A stretch of 24,502 nt of DNA from Lachnospiraceae bacterium (lineage in GTDB: Bacteria > Bacillota > Clostridia > Lachnospirales > Lachnospiraceae): positions 1 to 24,502 of the forward strand of contig CAADTT010000060.1 in NCBI GenBank assembly GCA_900752065.1, given 5' to 3'. Positions 5,393 through 12,366 of the stretch are shown here, piece by piece (the first letter of the stretch is position 1; each line of letters starts with the position of its first letter). The notes beneath the pieces are model-generated. The model saw only the letters and a program-made list of their open reading frames with translations. It had not been told where the DNA came from and did no database searches. The position numbers and the translations under genes were made by a program.

Positions 5393-7540
5393 ATGAAGAA
5401 AAACAGAGCAATTGTGGTTGTCGTAGTAATGGCTTTATTCCTGGGCCTTCTCACGTTCACCGCAGCCGTAGGTTTCGGACCGACAGGAACGGGCGCGGCA
5501 AGGAACATCACCACAGGTCTTGACCTGGCAGGAGGCGTAAGTATCACATATCAGGCAGTCGGTGAGGAAACGCCGTCAGCGGAAGATATGGCAGACACGA
5601 TCTACAAGCTGCAGCAGCGTGTAGAGGGCTACAGCACAGAGGCGCAGGTATATCAGGAAGGCGATGACCGGATCAATATCGAGATCCCGGGCGTGTCTGA
5701 TGCAAACAAGATTCTGGAAGAACTTGGAAAACCGGGTTCTCTGCAGTTCTGCCTGACAGACGGCACAGAAGTGCTGACAGGTATGGATGTAGAATCTGCG
5801 GAAGCAAAAGCTTCTCAGGACGACCTGAAAAACAGAGAGCATGTCGTTGAGCTGATCCTGACCAGCGAGGGTGCTTCAAAGTTCGCAACGGCGACTTCTG
5901 CAAATGTAGGAAAGCAGATCGCAATCATTTATGATGGTGAGACAATCAGCGCTCCGGTCGTAAACGAGGCAATTACTGGAGGAAAAGCTTATATTTCCGG
6001 CATGGCTGACCAGCAGGAGGCGGAGAGACTGGCATCTTCCATTCGTATCGGTTCTCTTTCTCTGGAACTGGAAGAGCTTCGTTCGAACGTAGTAGGCGCA
6101 CAGCTCGGAGAGGAAGCTATCTCCACCAGTTTGCTGGCAGGCGCCATCGGACTTGCGATCGTTATCATATTTATGGCAATCGTTTATCTGCTTCCGGGTA
6201 TCGTGGCAGGCATTTCCCTGCTGATCTACACGGCCCTGATGCTGGTTATGCTGAATGCTTTTGATATCACGCTTACCCTTCCGGGTATTGCAGGTATCAT
6301 CCTGTCCATCGGTATGGCGGTGGATGCCAACGTTATCATCTATGCGCGTATCCGTGAAGAGATCGCAGCCGGGAAAGGCGTGCAGGGAGCTATTCAGACC
6401 GGTTTCCAGAAAGCGCTTTCCGCAATCGTAGATGGTAACATCACGACCCTGATCGCAGCCCTGGTGCTTGGCATGATGGGAACAGGAAGTGTTAAGGGAT
6501 TCGCACAGACATTGGCAATGGGTATTATTTTATCCATGTTCACGGCGCTGGTGATCTCACGGCTTCTGGTGAATGCCTTCTATGCCCTGGGCCTGAAGGA
6601 CGAGAAATATTACGGAAAACAGAAGGAAAGAAAGACTATTAACTTCCTTGGAAAGAAGAACCTCTGCTTTATTATTTCTATTGTGCTGATTCTTGTGGGA
6701 CCTGTTTCCATGGCAATCTTTAGCAGTTCCCAGGGAAAAGCGCTGAATTACAGCCTTGAATTCATGGGCGGTACTTCTACGAATGTAACTTTCAATGAAG
6801 ATCTGTCAATCGCAGATATTGACGCAAAAGTGAAGCCGGTCGTACAGGGTGTGACCGGGGATGCGGATATCCAGACGCAGAAGGTTTCCGGAACAAATCA
6901 GGTAATCATCAAGACGAGAGAGCTTTCTCTGGATGAGAGACAGGAGCTGAACGATGCCCTGGTAGAAAACTTTAAGGTGGATGAAGCTTTAATTACAGCG
7001 GAGAGCATTTCTTCGACAGTCAGCAATGAGATGCGGAGCGATGCCATCATTGCAGTGATCGTGGCTACGATCTGTATGCTGATCTACATCTGGTTCCGTT
7101 TCAGCGATATCCGGTTTGCGACGAGTGCAGTACTGGCGCTGGTGCATGACGTGCTGGTGGTACTTGCGTTCTATGCGGTATCCCGTATTTCCATCGGAAA
7201 TACTTTCATCGCATGTATGCTGACCATCGTAGGTTACTCCATCAATGCGACCATCGTTATCTTTGACCGAATCCGTGAGAATTTAAAACAGATGTCAAAG
7301 AAGACAGACCTTGCGGAAGTCGTAAATGCAAGTATTACACAGACTTTGACGAGAAGTATTTATACATCCTTTACCACGTTCGTCATGATCGCGGTACTCT
7401 ATGTTCTGGGTGTTCCTTCGATCCGTGAGTTTGCTCTTCCGCTGATCGTCGGCGTGATCTGCGGCGGATACTCTTCTGTATGTATTACAGGTGCGCTGTG
7501 GTATGTGATGAAGACAAAGCTGGGAAAGAAGAAAGCATAA
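5393..7540 (+). CDS. secDF: Protein translocase subunit SecDF (fused SecD and SecF)
   Basis: At 715 residues this is a single-chain fusion of SecD and SecF. TM1 is near residues 7-27, followed by the SecD D1 motif GLDLAGG (42-48) and an external domain of roughly 200 residues, shorter than that of E. coli SecD. A five-helix bundle follows (about 249-400) with the GMAVDANVIIYARIREE segment of motif D5. SecF begins near residue 420 with its first helix, then the F1-like motif EFMGGT (about 456-461), a small external domain, and a second five-helix bundle containing VHDVLVVLAF and DRIREN. SecDF uses the proton gradient to help pull proteins through SecYEG. The ATG lies 3 bases after the scfB stop, with AAAAGGAG (5376-5383) inside the end of scfB. 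The linkage suggests, but does not prove, that the SCIFF product relates to secretion. Confidence 0.95.
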   Translation: MKKNRAIVVVVVMALFLGLLTFTAAVGFGPTGTGAARNITTGLDLAGGVSITYQAVGEETPSAEDMADTIYKLQQRVEGYSTEAQVYQEGDDRINIEIPGVSDANKILEELGKPGSLQFCLTDGTEVLTGMDVESAEAKASQDDLKNREHVVELILTSEGASKFATATSANVGKQIAIIYDGETISAPVVNEAITGGKAYISGMADQQEAERLASSIRIGSLSLELEELRSNVVGAQLGEEAISTSLLAGAIGLAIVIIFMAIVYLLPGIVAGISLLIYTALMLVMLNAFDITLTLPGIAGIILSIGMAVDANVIIYARIREEIAAGKGVQGAIQTGFQKALSAIVDGNITTLIAALVLGMMGTGSVKGFAQTLAMGIILSMFTALVISRLLVNAFYALGLKDEKYYGKQKERKTINFLGKKNLCFIISIVLILVGPVSMAIFSSSQGKALNYSLEFMGGTSTNVTFNEDLSIADIDAKVKPVVQGVTGDADIQTQKVSGTNQVIIKTRELSLDERQELNDALVENFKVDEALITAESISSTVSNEMRSDAIIAVIVATICMLIYIWFRFSDIRFATSAVLALVHDVLVVLAFYAVSRISIGNTFIACMLTIVGYSINATIVIFDRIRENLKQMSKKTDLAEVVNASITQTLTRSIYTSFTTFVMIAVLYVLGVPSIREFALPLIVGVICGGYSSVCITGALWYVMKTKLGKKKA

Positions 7541-7551
7541 GCGGATAAGAT

Positions 7552-7600
7552 AAAAAGAGCCAGGATTGCCAGGGAATTTACGGCAGTCCCGGCTTTTTCT
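7552..7600 (+). terminator. Intrinsic terminator of the scfA-scfB-secDF operon
   Basis: A long stem combines AAAAAGAGCC with GGCTTTTT (one bulged A) and GGATTGCC (7563-7570) with GGCAGTCC (7582-7589), closing an 11-base loop. The right arm ends in five T. It lies 12 bases after the secDF stop codon. Confidence 0.9.
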
Positions 7601-7605
7601 ATTAT
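7577..7605 (+). promoter_or_regulatory. Candidate recJ promoter overlapping the upstream terminator
   Basis: TTTACG (7577-7582) and TATTAT (7600-7605) are exactly 17 bases apart. The -35 box lies at the loop and right arm of the secDF terminator and the -10 box directly after its T tract. The predicted start near 7612 gives a leader of about 30 bases to the recJ GTG. The -35 match is only 4 of 6. Confidence 0.45.
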
Positions 7606-7641
7606 CATTTTTGAGTGCTTTAGCAGGTGAGGAGGTGCAGA

Positions 7642-9375
7642 GTGGAAAAATGGTTTGTGGCAGCAAAGAAAGCAGACTTTCAGAGTATCGGAAAAAAATT
7701 CCATATAGATCCGGTAACGGCAAGATTGATTCGAAACCGGGATGTTGTGGGGGATGATGCCATTGAGGAATATCTTTATGGCGGACGTAAAAGTCTTAAC
7801 GATCCGCATTTACTGAAAGATTGCGGGAAAACTGCCGGGATTATAAAGGAAAAGATAGAAGAAAGTAAAAAGATACGGATTATCGGGGATTATGATATTG
7901 ACGGTGTCAATGCCACATATATTTTATATAGAGGGCTGAAACGGTGCGGCGCACAGGTGGATGTGGAGATTCCTGACCGGATGAAGGACGGATACGGTCT
8001 GAACCGGAACCTGATCCACCTGGCGTATGAGGAAGGCGTGGATACGATCCTGACCTGCGACAACGGGATCGCAGCGGTGGACGAGATCGGGGAGGCAAAG
8101 AGCCTGGGCATGACAGTCCTTATTACAGACCATCATGAGCTGCAGGAAAAGCTTCCTCCGGCAGATGCCATCGTCAATCCAAAGCAGCCGGATTGTGACT
8201 ATCCTTATAAATCTTTGTGCGGGGCAGCGGTGGCGTACAAACTGATGAGCTGCCTGTATGAGACCTGCGGGATTCCGGCGGAAGAAGCAGATGTATTTCT
8301 TGAATTTGCGGCGATCGCTACTGTGGGTGATGTGATGGATCTGACAGGAGAGAACAGAATCATCGTAAAAGAGGGGCTGAAACTGCTCAATCATACGGAA
8401 AATCCCGGACTAAAGGCGTTGATCCGCGCCAACGGTCTGGAGGAATCAGATATCTCTTCCTACCACATCGGTTTTGTCCTGGGACCCTGTATCAATGCCA
8501 GCGGGCGTCTGGACACGGCGAAACGGGCGCTGGCGCTTTTGCAGGAAGAGGATTACAGGAAGGCAGAAGAGCTGGCGCAAACTTTGAAGGAACTGAATGA
8601 TGAGCGGAAAGCAATGACGCTGCAGGGGTTGGAAAAAGCAGTGGAACTGATTGAAAACAGCAGCCTGAAGGAAGATAAGGTACTGGTGGTCTACCTTCCG
8701 GAGTGTCATGAGAGTCTGGCAGGAATCATCGCGGGAAGGATTCGGGAGAGATACCATAAGCCGGTATTCGTTTTAACGGACGCGGCGGAGGGAGTAAAGG
8801 GATCCGGCCGTTCTATTGAGGCCTACAATATGTTTGCGGAGATGAGCAAGTGCGCGGATTTGTTTAGCAAATTTGGCGGTCATCCTATGGCAGCGGGGCT
8901 TTCTCTGCCAAAAGAAAATGTGGAAGTTTTTCGGGAGAAGATCAATCGTCTGGCTGTGCTTACGGAGGAGGATTTTATACCGAAAATTATGATCGATGTG
9001 CCGATGCCGGTGAGCTATATCACAGAACATCTGGTGGAGGAACTGCATGTTCTGGAACCTTTCGGGAAGGGAAATACCAAACCTGTTTTTGCGGAAAAGA
9101 ATCTGAACCTTCTAAGTGCAAGGATTCTTGGCAAGAATAAAAATGTCATTAAGATGCAGGTGCAAAATGGATTGGGAACCGTGATGGATGCGATGTATTT
9201 TGGCGATGTGGATGTGTTTCGCGGCTATCTGAACGAAAAGTTCGGATATGCGGAAACGGAAAAGCTGTTCTGGGGCAGGGAAAATGCGGTGACGCTGTCC
9301 GTTACTTATTATCCGGGTATCAATGAATACCGGGGAAACCGGACGATACAGATTGTGGTTCAAAACTATATGTAA
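7642..9375 (+). CDS. recJ: Single-stranded-DNA-specific exonuclease RecJ
   Basis: The protein has 577 residues, the same as E. coli RecJ. DHH-family motifs appear in order: GDYDIDG (82-88), CDNGIA (139-144), TDHHE (162-166), VGD (228-230), GPCINASGRL (281-290) and the DHHA1 motif GGHPMAAG (412-419), followed by an OB-like C-terminal part. RecJ degrades single-stranded DNA 5' to 3' in recombination and mismatch or base-excision repair, using divalent metal held by the Asp/His motifs. I chose GTG at 7642 because AGGAGG (7630-7635) lies 6 bases upstream and the protein then begins MEKWFVAAKK; the in-frame GTG at 7627 would overlap that site. The next gene starts 12 bases after the stop and its ribosome binding site overlaps the recJ stop codon, so the two are co-transcribed. 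Confidence 0.95.
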   Translation: MEKWFVAAKKADFQSIGKKFHIDPVTARLIRNRDVVGDDAIEEYLYGGRKSLNDPHLLKDCGKTAGIIKEKIEESKKIRIIGDYDIDGVNATYILYRGLKRCGAQVDVEIPDRMKDGYGLNRNLIHLAYEEGVDTILTCDNGIAAVDEIGEAKSLGMTVLITDHHELQEKLPPADAIVNPKQPDCDYPYKSLCGAAVAYKLMSCLYETCGIPAEEADVFLEFAAIATVGDVMDLTGENRIIVKEGLKLLNHTENPGLKALIRANGLEESDISSYHIGFVLGPCINASGRLDTAKRALALLQEEDYRKAEELAQTLKELNDERKAMTLQGLEKAVELIENSSLKEDKVLVVYLPECHESLAGIIAGRIRERYHKPVFVLTDAAEGVKGSGRSIEAYNMFAEMSKCADLFSKFGGHPMAAGLSLPKENVEVFREKINRLAVLTEEDFIPKIMIDVPMPVSYITEHLVEELHVLEPFGKGNTKPVFAEKNLNLLSARILGKNKNVIKMQVQNGLGTVMDAMYFGDVDVFRGYLNEKFGYAETEKLFWGRENAVTLSVTYYPGINEYRGNRTIQIVVQNYM

Positions 9376-9387
9376 AGGAGACAGATT

Positions 9388-10986
9388 ATGAAAAAGCTTG
9401 GAAAGAAAGCGGTGCTGCTGCTGGCGGCAGTAGTGATCGCGGCAGTGTATTATTATGTTACGATTCCTGCGGTAAACATACATGCTTCGGGATTCTGGCT
9501 GTTTCTCGGAATGGCAGTCGTGGTCATTACTGTGCTTTATGGGATATCGAGAGCGAGGGCTCACGAGGATATCAAATCAAGCAAAGGGGTGAGGGCAGGA
9601 GTGATCGTGCTGATCGCCGTTGCAGCAGTCTATTTTATCGGCTCCATACTCTCTTCGCCGATCATCAATGCAAATAAGTATCAGAAGCTGATCACGGTGG
9701 AGAACAGGAAGTTTACGGAGGATATCAAGGAGGTGGATTACCGCCAGATTCCTCTGCTGGACAGAGATTCTGCGACCCTGCTTGGAAACAGGAAGATGGG
9801 AAGCATGGTGGATATGGTGTCTCAGTTTGAAGTGAGCAGCCTTTATACCCAGATCAATTATCAGGACAGCCCGACGCGGGTGACGCCTCTGGTCTACGCC
9901 AGCCCGATCAAATGGTTCACCAACCAGAAAAATGGAATTCCGGCTTACATTAAGATTGATATGGCGACGCAGGATACAGAGCTGGTAAAGCTGGAGAAGC
10001 CCATCCGATATTCTCAATCGGAATATCTGAACAGGAATATCAACCGTCATCTGAGATTCCGTTATCCTACGTATATTTTTGATACATTGAGCTTCGAAAT
10101 TGACGATGAGGGAACGCCTTACTGGGTATGTCCGGTAAAGAAGTTCAATATCGGACTTTTTGGCGGCGTCACCATCGGCCGGGTGGTATTGTGCAATGCA
10201 GTGACCGGAGAAACGACGGACTACGCGGTAGAAGACTGTCCGACCTGGGTGGACCATGTTTTTGCGGCGGATCTGCTGACGCAGCTTTATGATTATCACG
10301 GAACCCTGCAGAACGGCTTTATTAACAGTATCCTGGGACAAAAAGGGTGTCTGATGACGACGGACGGCTATAATTATCTGGCGCTGGAGGATGATGTGTG
10401 GGTTTACACCGGGATCACCTCTGTCAGCGGAGATGAGTCAAATGTGGGTTTTGTACTGATGAATCAGAGGACGATGGAATGCCGCTATTATGAGATTCCG
10501 GGCGCTCAGGAGTATTCAGCGATGGCTTCTGCTGAGGGGCAGGTGCAGAATCTGGGATATCGTTCGACCTTCCCGCTGCTTTTGAATATTTCCGGGGAGC
10601 CGACATATTTTATGGCGCTGAAGGATGACGCCGGACTGGTGAAAAAATATGCCATGGTAAATATCAAGAAATACCAGAATGTGGCGATCGGTGATACAGT
10701 TGCGGAATGCGAGAAGGCATACAACAGCATGCTGAAACAGAGCGGCATCAAAGTTACGGATGATGCGCTGACAAAGAGCATCAGCGGAAAGATCAGCAGG
10801 ATCGCTCAGGGCGTTGTGGATGGAAATTCCCACTATTACCTGATGCTGGAGGGAAAGAATGACATTTTTGATGTGTCGGTTGTGGATTACATCGACATCA
10901 TCCGTTACGAAGAAGGAGATCAGATCACGCTGGAGTACCAGGAAGGAGATCCGGCGGGTATTGTACTGGGAATTAAAGAGAAGTAG
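9388..10986 (+). CDS. Conserved membrane-anchored protein of unknown function in the recJ operon
   Basis: I do not recognise this 532-residue protein. Three hydrophobic helices are visible at about 8-26, 35-53 and 69-90. The positive N-terminus (MKKLGKK) and the basic loop between helices 2 and 3 (RARAHEDIK) predict that the N-terminus is inside and the remaining 440 or so residues lie outside the membrane. That large domain is rich in beta-prone aromatic segments such as EGTPYWVCPVKKF and GTLQNGF, and it ends in a stretch that looks like a small beta-barrel (about 472-532). There is no obvious catalytic motif. AAAGGAG (9374-9380) overlaps the recJ stop and lies 7 bases before the ATG. The last 14 bases overlap the 3' end of the convergent gene on the other strand. 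A cell-envelope role is only a guess. Confidence 0.82.
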   Translation: MKKLGKKAVLLLAAVVIAAVYYYVTIPAVNIHASGFWLFLGMAVVVITVLYGISRARAHEDIKSSKGVRAGVIVLIAVAAVYFIGSILSSPIINANKYQKLITVENRKFTEDIKEVDYRQIPLLDRDSATLLGNRKMGSMVDMVSQFEVSSLYTQINYQDSPTRVTPLVYASPIKWFTNQKNGIPAYIKIDMATQDTELVKLEKPIRYSQSEYLNRNINRHLRFRYPTYIFDTLSFEIDDEGTPYWVCPVKKFNIGLFGGVTIGRVVLCNAVTGETTDYAVEDCPTWVDHVFAADLLTQLYDYHGTLQNGFINSILGQKGCLMTTDGYNYLALEDDVWVYTGITSVSGDESNVGFVLMNQRTMECRYYEIPGAQEYSAMASAEGQVQNLGYRSTFPLLLNISGEPTYFMALKDDAGLVKKYAMVNIKKYQNVAIGDTVAECEKAYNSMLKQSGIKVTDDALTKSISGKISRIAQGVVDGNSHYYLMLEGKNDIFDVSVVDYIDIIRYEEGDQITLEYQEGDPAGIVLGIKEK

Positions 10987-11638
10987 GCATGTGCCGCGTC
11001 CAATGCCTGGTAAGCAGGCGATACGCGAAAAGGGCGGCAGCACAAAAGATTATTACCAGCAGCAGGATACCAACCGCACAGTGCAGAAAGAAAGCATCGG
11101 GAAGGATCGTGATGACCGGGTCTGTGGCAGGATCAAAGATCCAGTAATCATTGCGGAAGAAGATGTGATGGAAGGTCACAAAAAAATTCTCCCAGTTGGC
11201 GGCGATTAGGATTCCCAGAACAGCGGGAACGGCAGGGGTGAGGATGCCGGACAGTTTTAAAAATGCCGCATCCTTCTGCCGCAGTCTGAAAAAAGCTCCC
11301 GCAGCGCCTGCAAGAAAAGTGAAAATGCAGAGGACCTGTACAAAGACAAAAATATTTTTTACTTCTTCAAAATGAATCTTCCCGCTTCCGGACATGGCGA
11401 GGGTGGGGAACGTAAGCTCCTCACGGCAGAACATGGAATTGTAGGAGATCAGCGCATCGTAGTTTTCACGGATCTCTTTCTCCGGAAGCCCGGAAGCCTC
11501 CTCGATGGCGAGCGCTTTGATATCGTGATAGTACAGCGGGCGGAAATTCAGCACAAGCACCACGGAAAAGCTGATGAAGAACAGCATGAAGATCACTGCA
11601 AGGAGCAGGTTGGCGGGGGTAAGTAATTTCTTTTTCAT
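10973..11638 (-). CDS. TIGR01906/DUF1461-type integral membrane protein
   Basis: This is a 221-residue protein with four predicted membrane helices, near residues 10-31, 92-115, 128-147 and 188-212. Between helices 1 and 2 is an external segment containing ENYDALISYN, and before helix 4 is a WIFDPATDPVI segment followed by LPDAFF. These blocks are those I associate with the TIGR01906 (DUF1461) membrane protein family of Firmicutes, whose function is unknown. A longer frame begins at 11701, but ATG at 11638 is preferred because AGAAAGGA lies 8 bases upstream and the protein then begins MKKKLL. The first 21 residues of the longer frame would be encoded across a strong hairpin. The gene is convergent with the recJ operon and its last 14 bases overlap the neighbouring coding sequence. 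Confidence 0.85.
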   Translation of the reverse strand: MKKKLLTPANLLLAVIFMLFFISFSVVLVLNFRPLYYHDIKALAIEEASGLPEKEIRENYDALISYNSMFCREELTFPTLAMSGSGKIHFEEVKNIFVFVQVLCIFTFLAGAAGAFFRLRQKDAAFLKLSGILTPAVPAVLGILIAANWENFFVTFHHIFFRNDYWIFDPATDPVITILPDAFFLHCAVGILLLVIIFCAAALFAYRLLTRHWTRHMPTSL

Positions 11639-11684
11639 AGATAAGATCCTTTCTGAAATGCATTCTGAGTTAATCAAATAGAAA

Positions 11685-11721
11685 GAAAGAGCATGAAGCA
11701 TGCATGCTTTATACTCTTTCT
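11685..11721. terminator. Long hairpin between the 64-codon gene and the membrane protein gene
   Basis: Two 18-base arms (11685-11702 and 11703-11720) pair with a single C/A mismatch and one G-T wobble, with GCATGCATGC at the centre. On the minus strand the hairpin is followed by TTTCTATTTGATT, so it can act as a terminator for the small gene upstream. On the plus strand TATATTT follows. It may also attenuate transcription into the membrane protein gene, for which I see no clear separate promoter. Confidence 0.65.
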
Positions 11722-11764
11722 ATATTTAATGAGGCTTTACTTCTTAGTTATTTATGGCTTATTT

Positions 11765-11959
11765 TCAGTTTTCTTTATCATCCTGGCATACCTGGATTTT
11801 TGTATGGATCAATTTTTTGACTTCTTCGGGAATTGCCAGTTCATCAATGTTTACAAATGTGATAAGCAGATCATTCAAGTCTCTTGAATGCTCCAGATGT
11901 CTTGACAGTTTATTGATCATTTCACTTGCATTTTCACCCATATTTTCGATATCCTCCAT
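11765..11959 (-). CDS. Small 64-residue acidic helical protein, unknown function
   Basis: The reading frame encodes 64 residues beginning MEDIENMGEN and ending CQDDKEN. It is mostly polar and predicted helical, with no signal peptide, membrane helix or cysteine motif. I do not recognise a family. It is supported as a gene by a good promoter (TATAAT with a 17-base spacer) about 30 bases upstream, a purine-rich GGGGCGG site 7 to 13 bases before the ATG, and a long hairpin 45 bases after the stop. The ribosome binding site is weaker than those of neighbouring genes. A frame on the opposite strand over the same region is hydrophobic and lacks a binding site, so it looks like a shadow. Confidence 0.55.
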   Translation of the reverse strand: MEDIENMGENASEMINKLSRHLEHSRDLNDLLITFVNIDELAIPEEVKKLIHTKIQVCQDDKEN

Positions 11960-11990
11960 TGTATCACCGCCCCTTTTCTATCATAAGGAT

Positions 11991-12019
11991 ATTATAAGGG
12001 GTTTCCGAGAGGAAGTAAA
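11991..12019 (-). promoter_or_regulatory. Promoter of the 64-codon gene
   Basis: On the minus strand TTTACT (12014-12019) and a perfect TATAAT (11991-11996) are separated by 17 bases. The distance from the -10 box to the ATG at 11959 is about 31 bases. Confidence 0.6.
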
Positions 12020-12064
12020 GCCTTATTAAATATTCCATGTGTTTTATACGGATGGAACATTTGA

Positions 12065-12217
12065 AGAAATGAATACGTATTTATTCCCACGAGCAACGAA
12101 CCATATCCACAGAACACTTTCGGTATGCTTGCAGGAGTGCCCAAATCGTTTCATATAAAAGCTGAAGATGATAAGTTAGATATAGAATATCATATAAGAA
12201 TAAAAAATGCAACATAA
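12065..12217 (+). pseudogene. Possible decayed 3' gene remnant
   Basis: The 407 bases between the small gene and leuS contain an open frame of 50 codons after a TGA at 12062-12064. The translated segment (NEYVFIPTSN, then GMLAGVPKSFHI) has an ordinary protein composition and ends at TAA (12215-12217), only 10 bases before a terminator-like hairpin. No ribosome binding site precedes the only internal ATG (12125), and a short ATG frame just upstream (12053-12073) is in another register. This pattern fits the tail of an older gene truncated and frameshifted. I cannot name the family, and chance is not excluded. Confidence 0.25.
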
Positions 12218-12227
12218 AACATATATT

Positions 12228-12256
12228 AGTCGGGCGAAAAGTCCGGCTCTTCTATT
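12228..12256 (+). terminator. Terminator-like hairpin upstream of the leuS promoter
   Basis: AGTCGGGC (12228-12235) pairs with GTCCGGCT (12241-12248), including two G-T wobbles, across a GAAAA loop and is followed by CTTCTATT. It insulates leuS from upstream transcription or marks the end of a lost gene. Confidence 0.5.
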
Positions 12257-12283
12257 GACAAATGCGGGAGAAATGGGTAGAAT
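12255..12283 (+). promoter_or_regulatory. Strong sigma-A promoter of leuS
   Basis: A consensus TTGACA (12255-12260) and TAGAAT (12278-12283) are separated by 17 bases. The leader of about 77 bases contains only a small hairpin ATGCG/CGCAT (12307-12322). I find no AGGGTGG T-box sequence or specifier-loop architecture in it. Confidence 0.85.
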
Positions 12284-12366
12284 GAAAAAAGATTTTTACA
12301 GGTTTTATGCGCATTTACGCATTGAATTGAATAGAGAAACTACAGATATTTTAGGAGGCAGGAATT

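Noticed and set aside
10859..11209. Plus-strand frame of 116 codons across the end of the membrane protein gene
   Set aside because: It is out of frame with the recJ operon gene and antisense to the TIGR01906-type gene; composition is highly charged and no start signal is present.
11754..12029. Plus-strand 91-codon hydrophobic frame opposite the 64-codon gene
   Set aside because: It lacks a ribosome binding site and promoter, while the minus-strand frame has both a promoter and a downstream hairpin.
12067..12156. 29-codon ATG frame near the gene remnant
   Set aside because: It has no ribosome binding site and its composition looks random; the neighbouring register that ends at 12217 is more protein-like.
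11960..12366. T-box riboswitch before leuS
   Set aside because: I looked for the AGGGTGG T-box core and a terminator/antiterminator pair and found neither; the leader after the promoter is too short.
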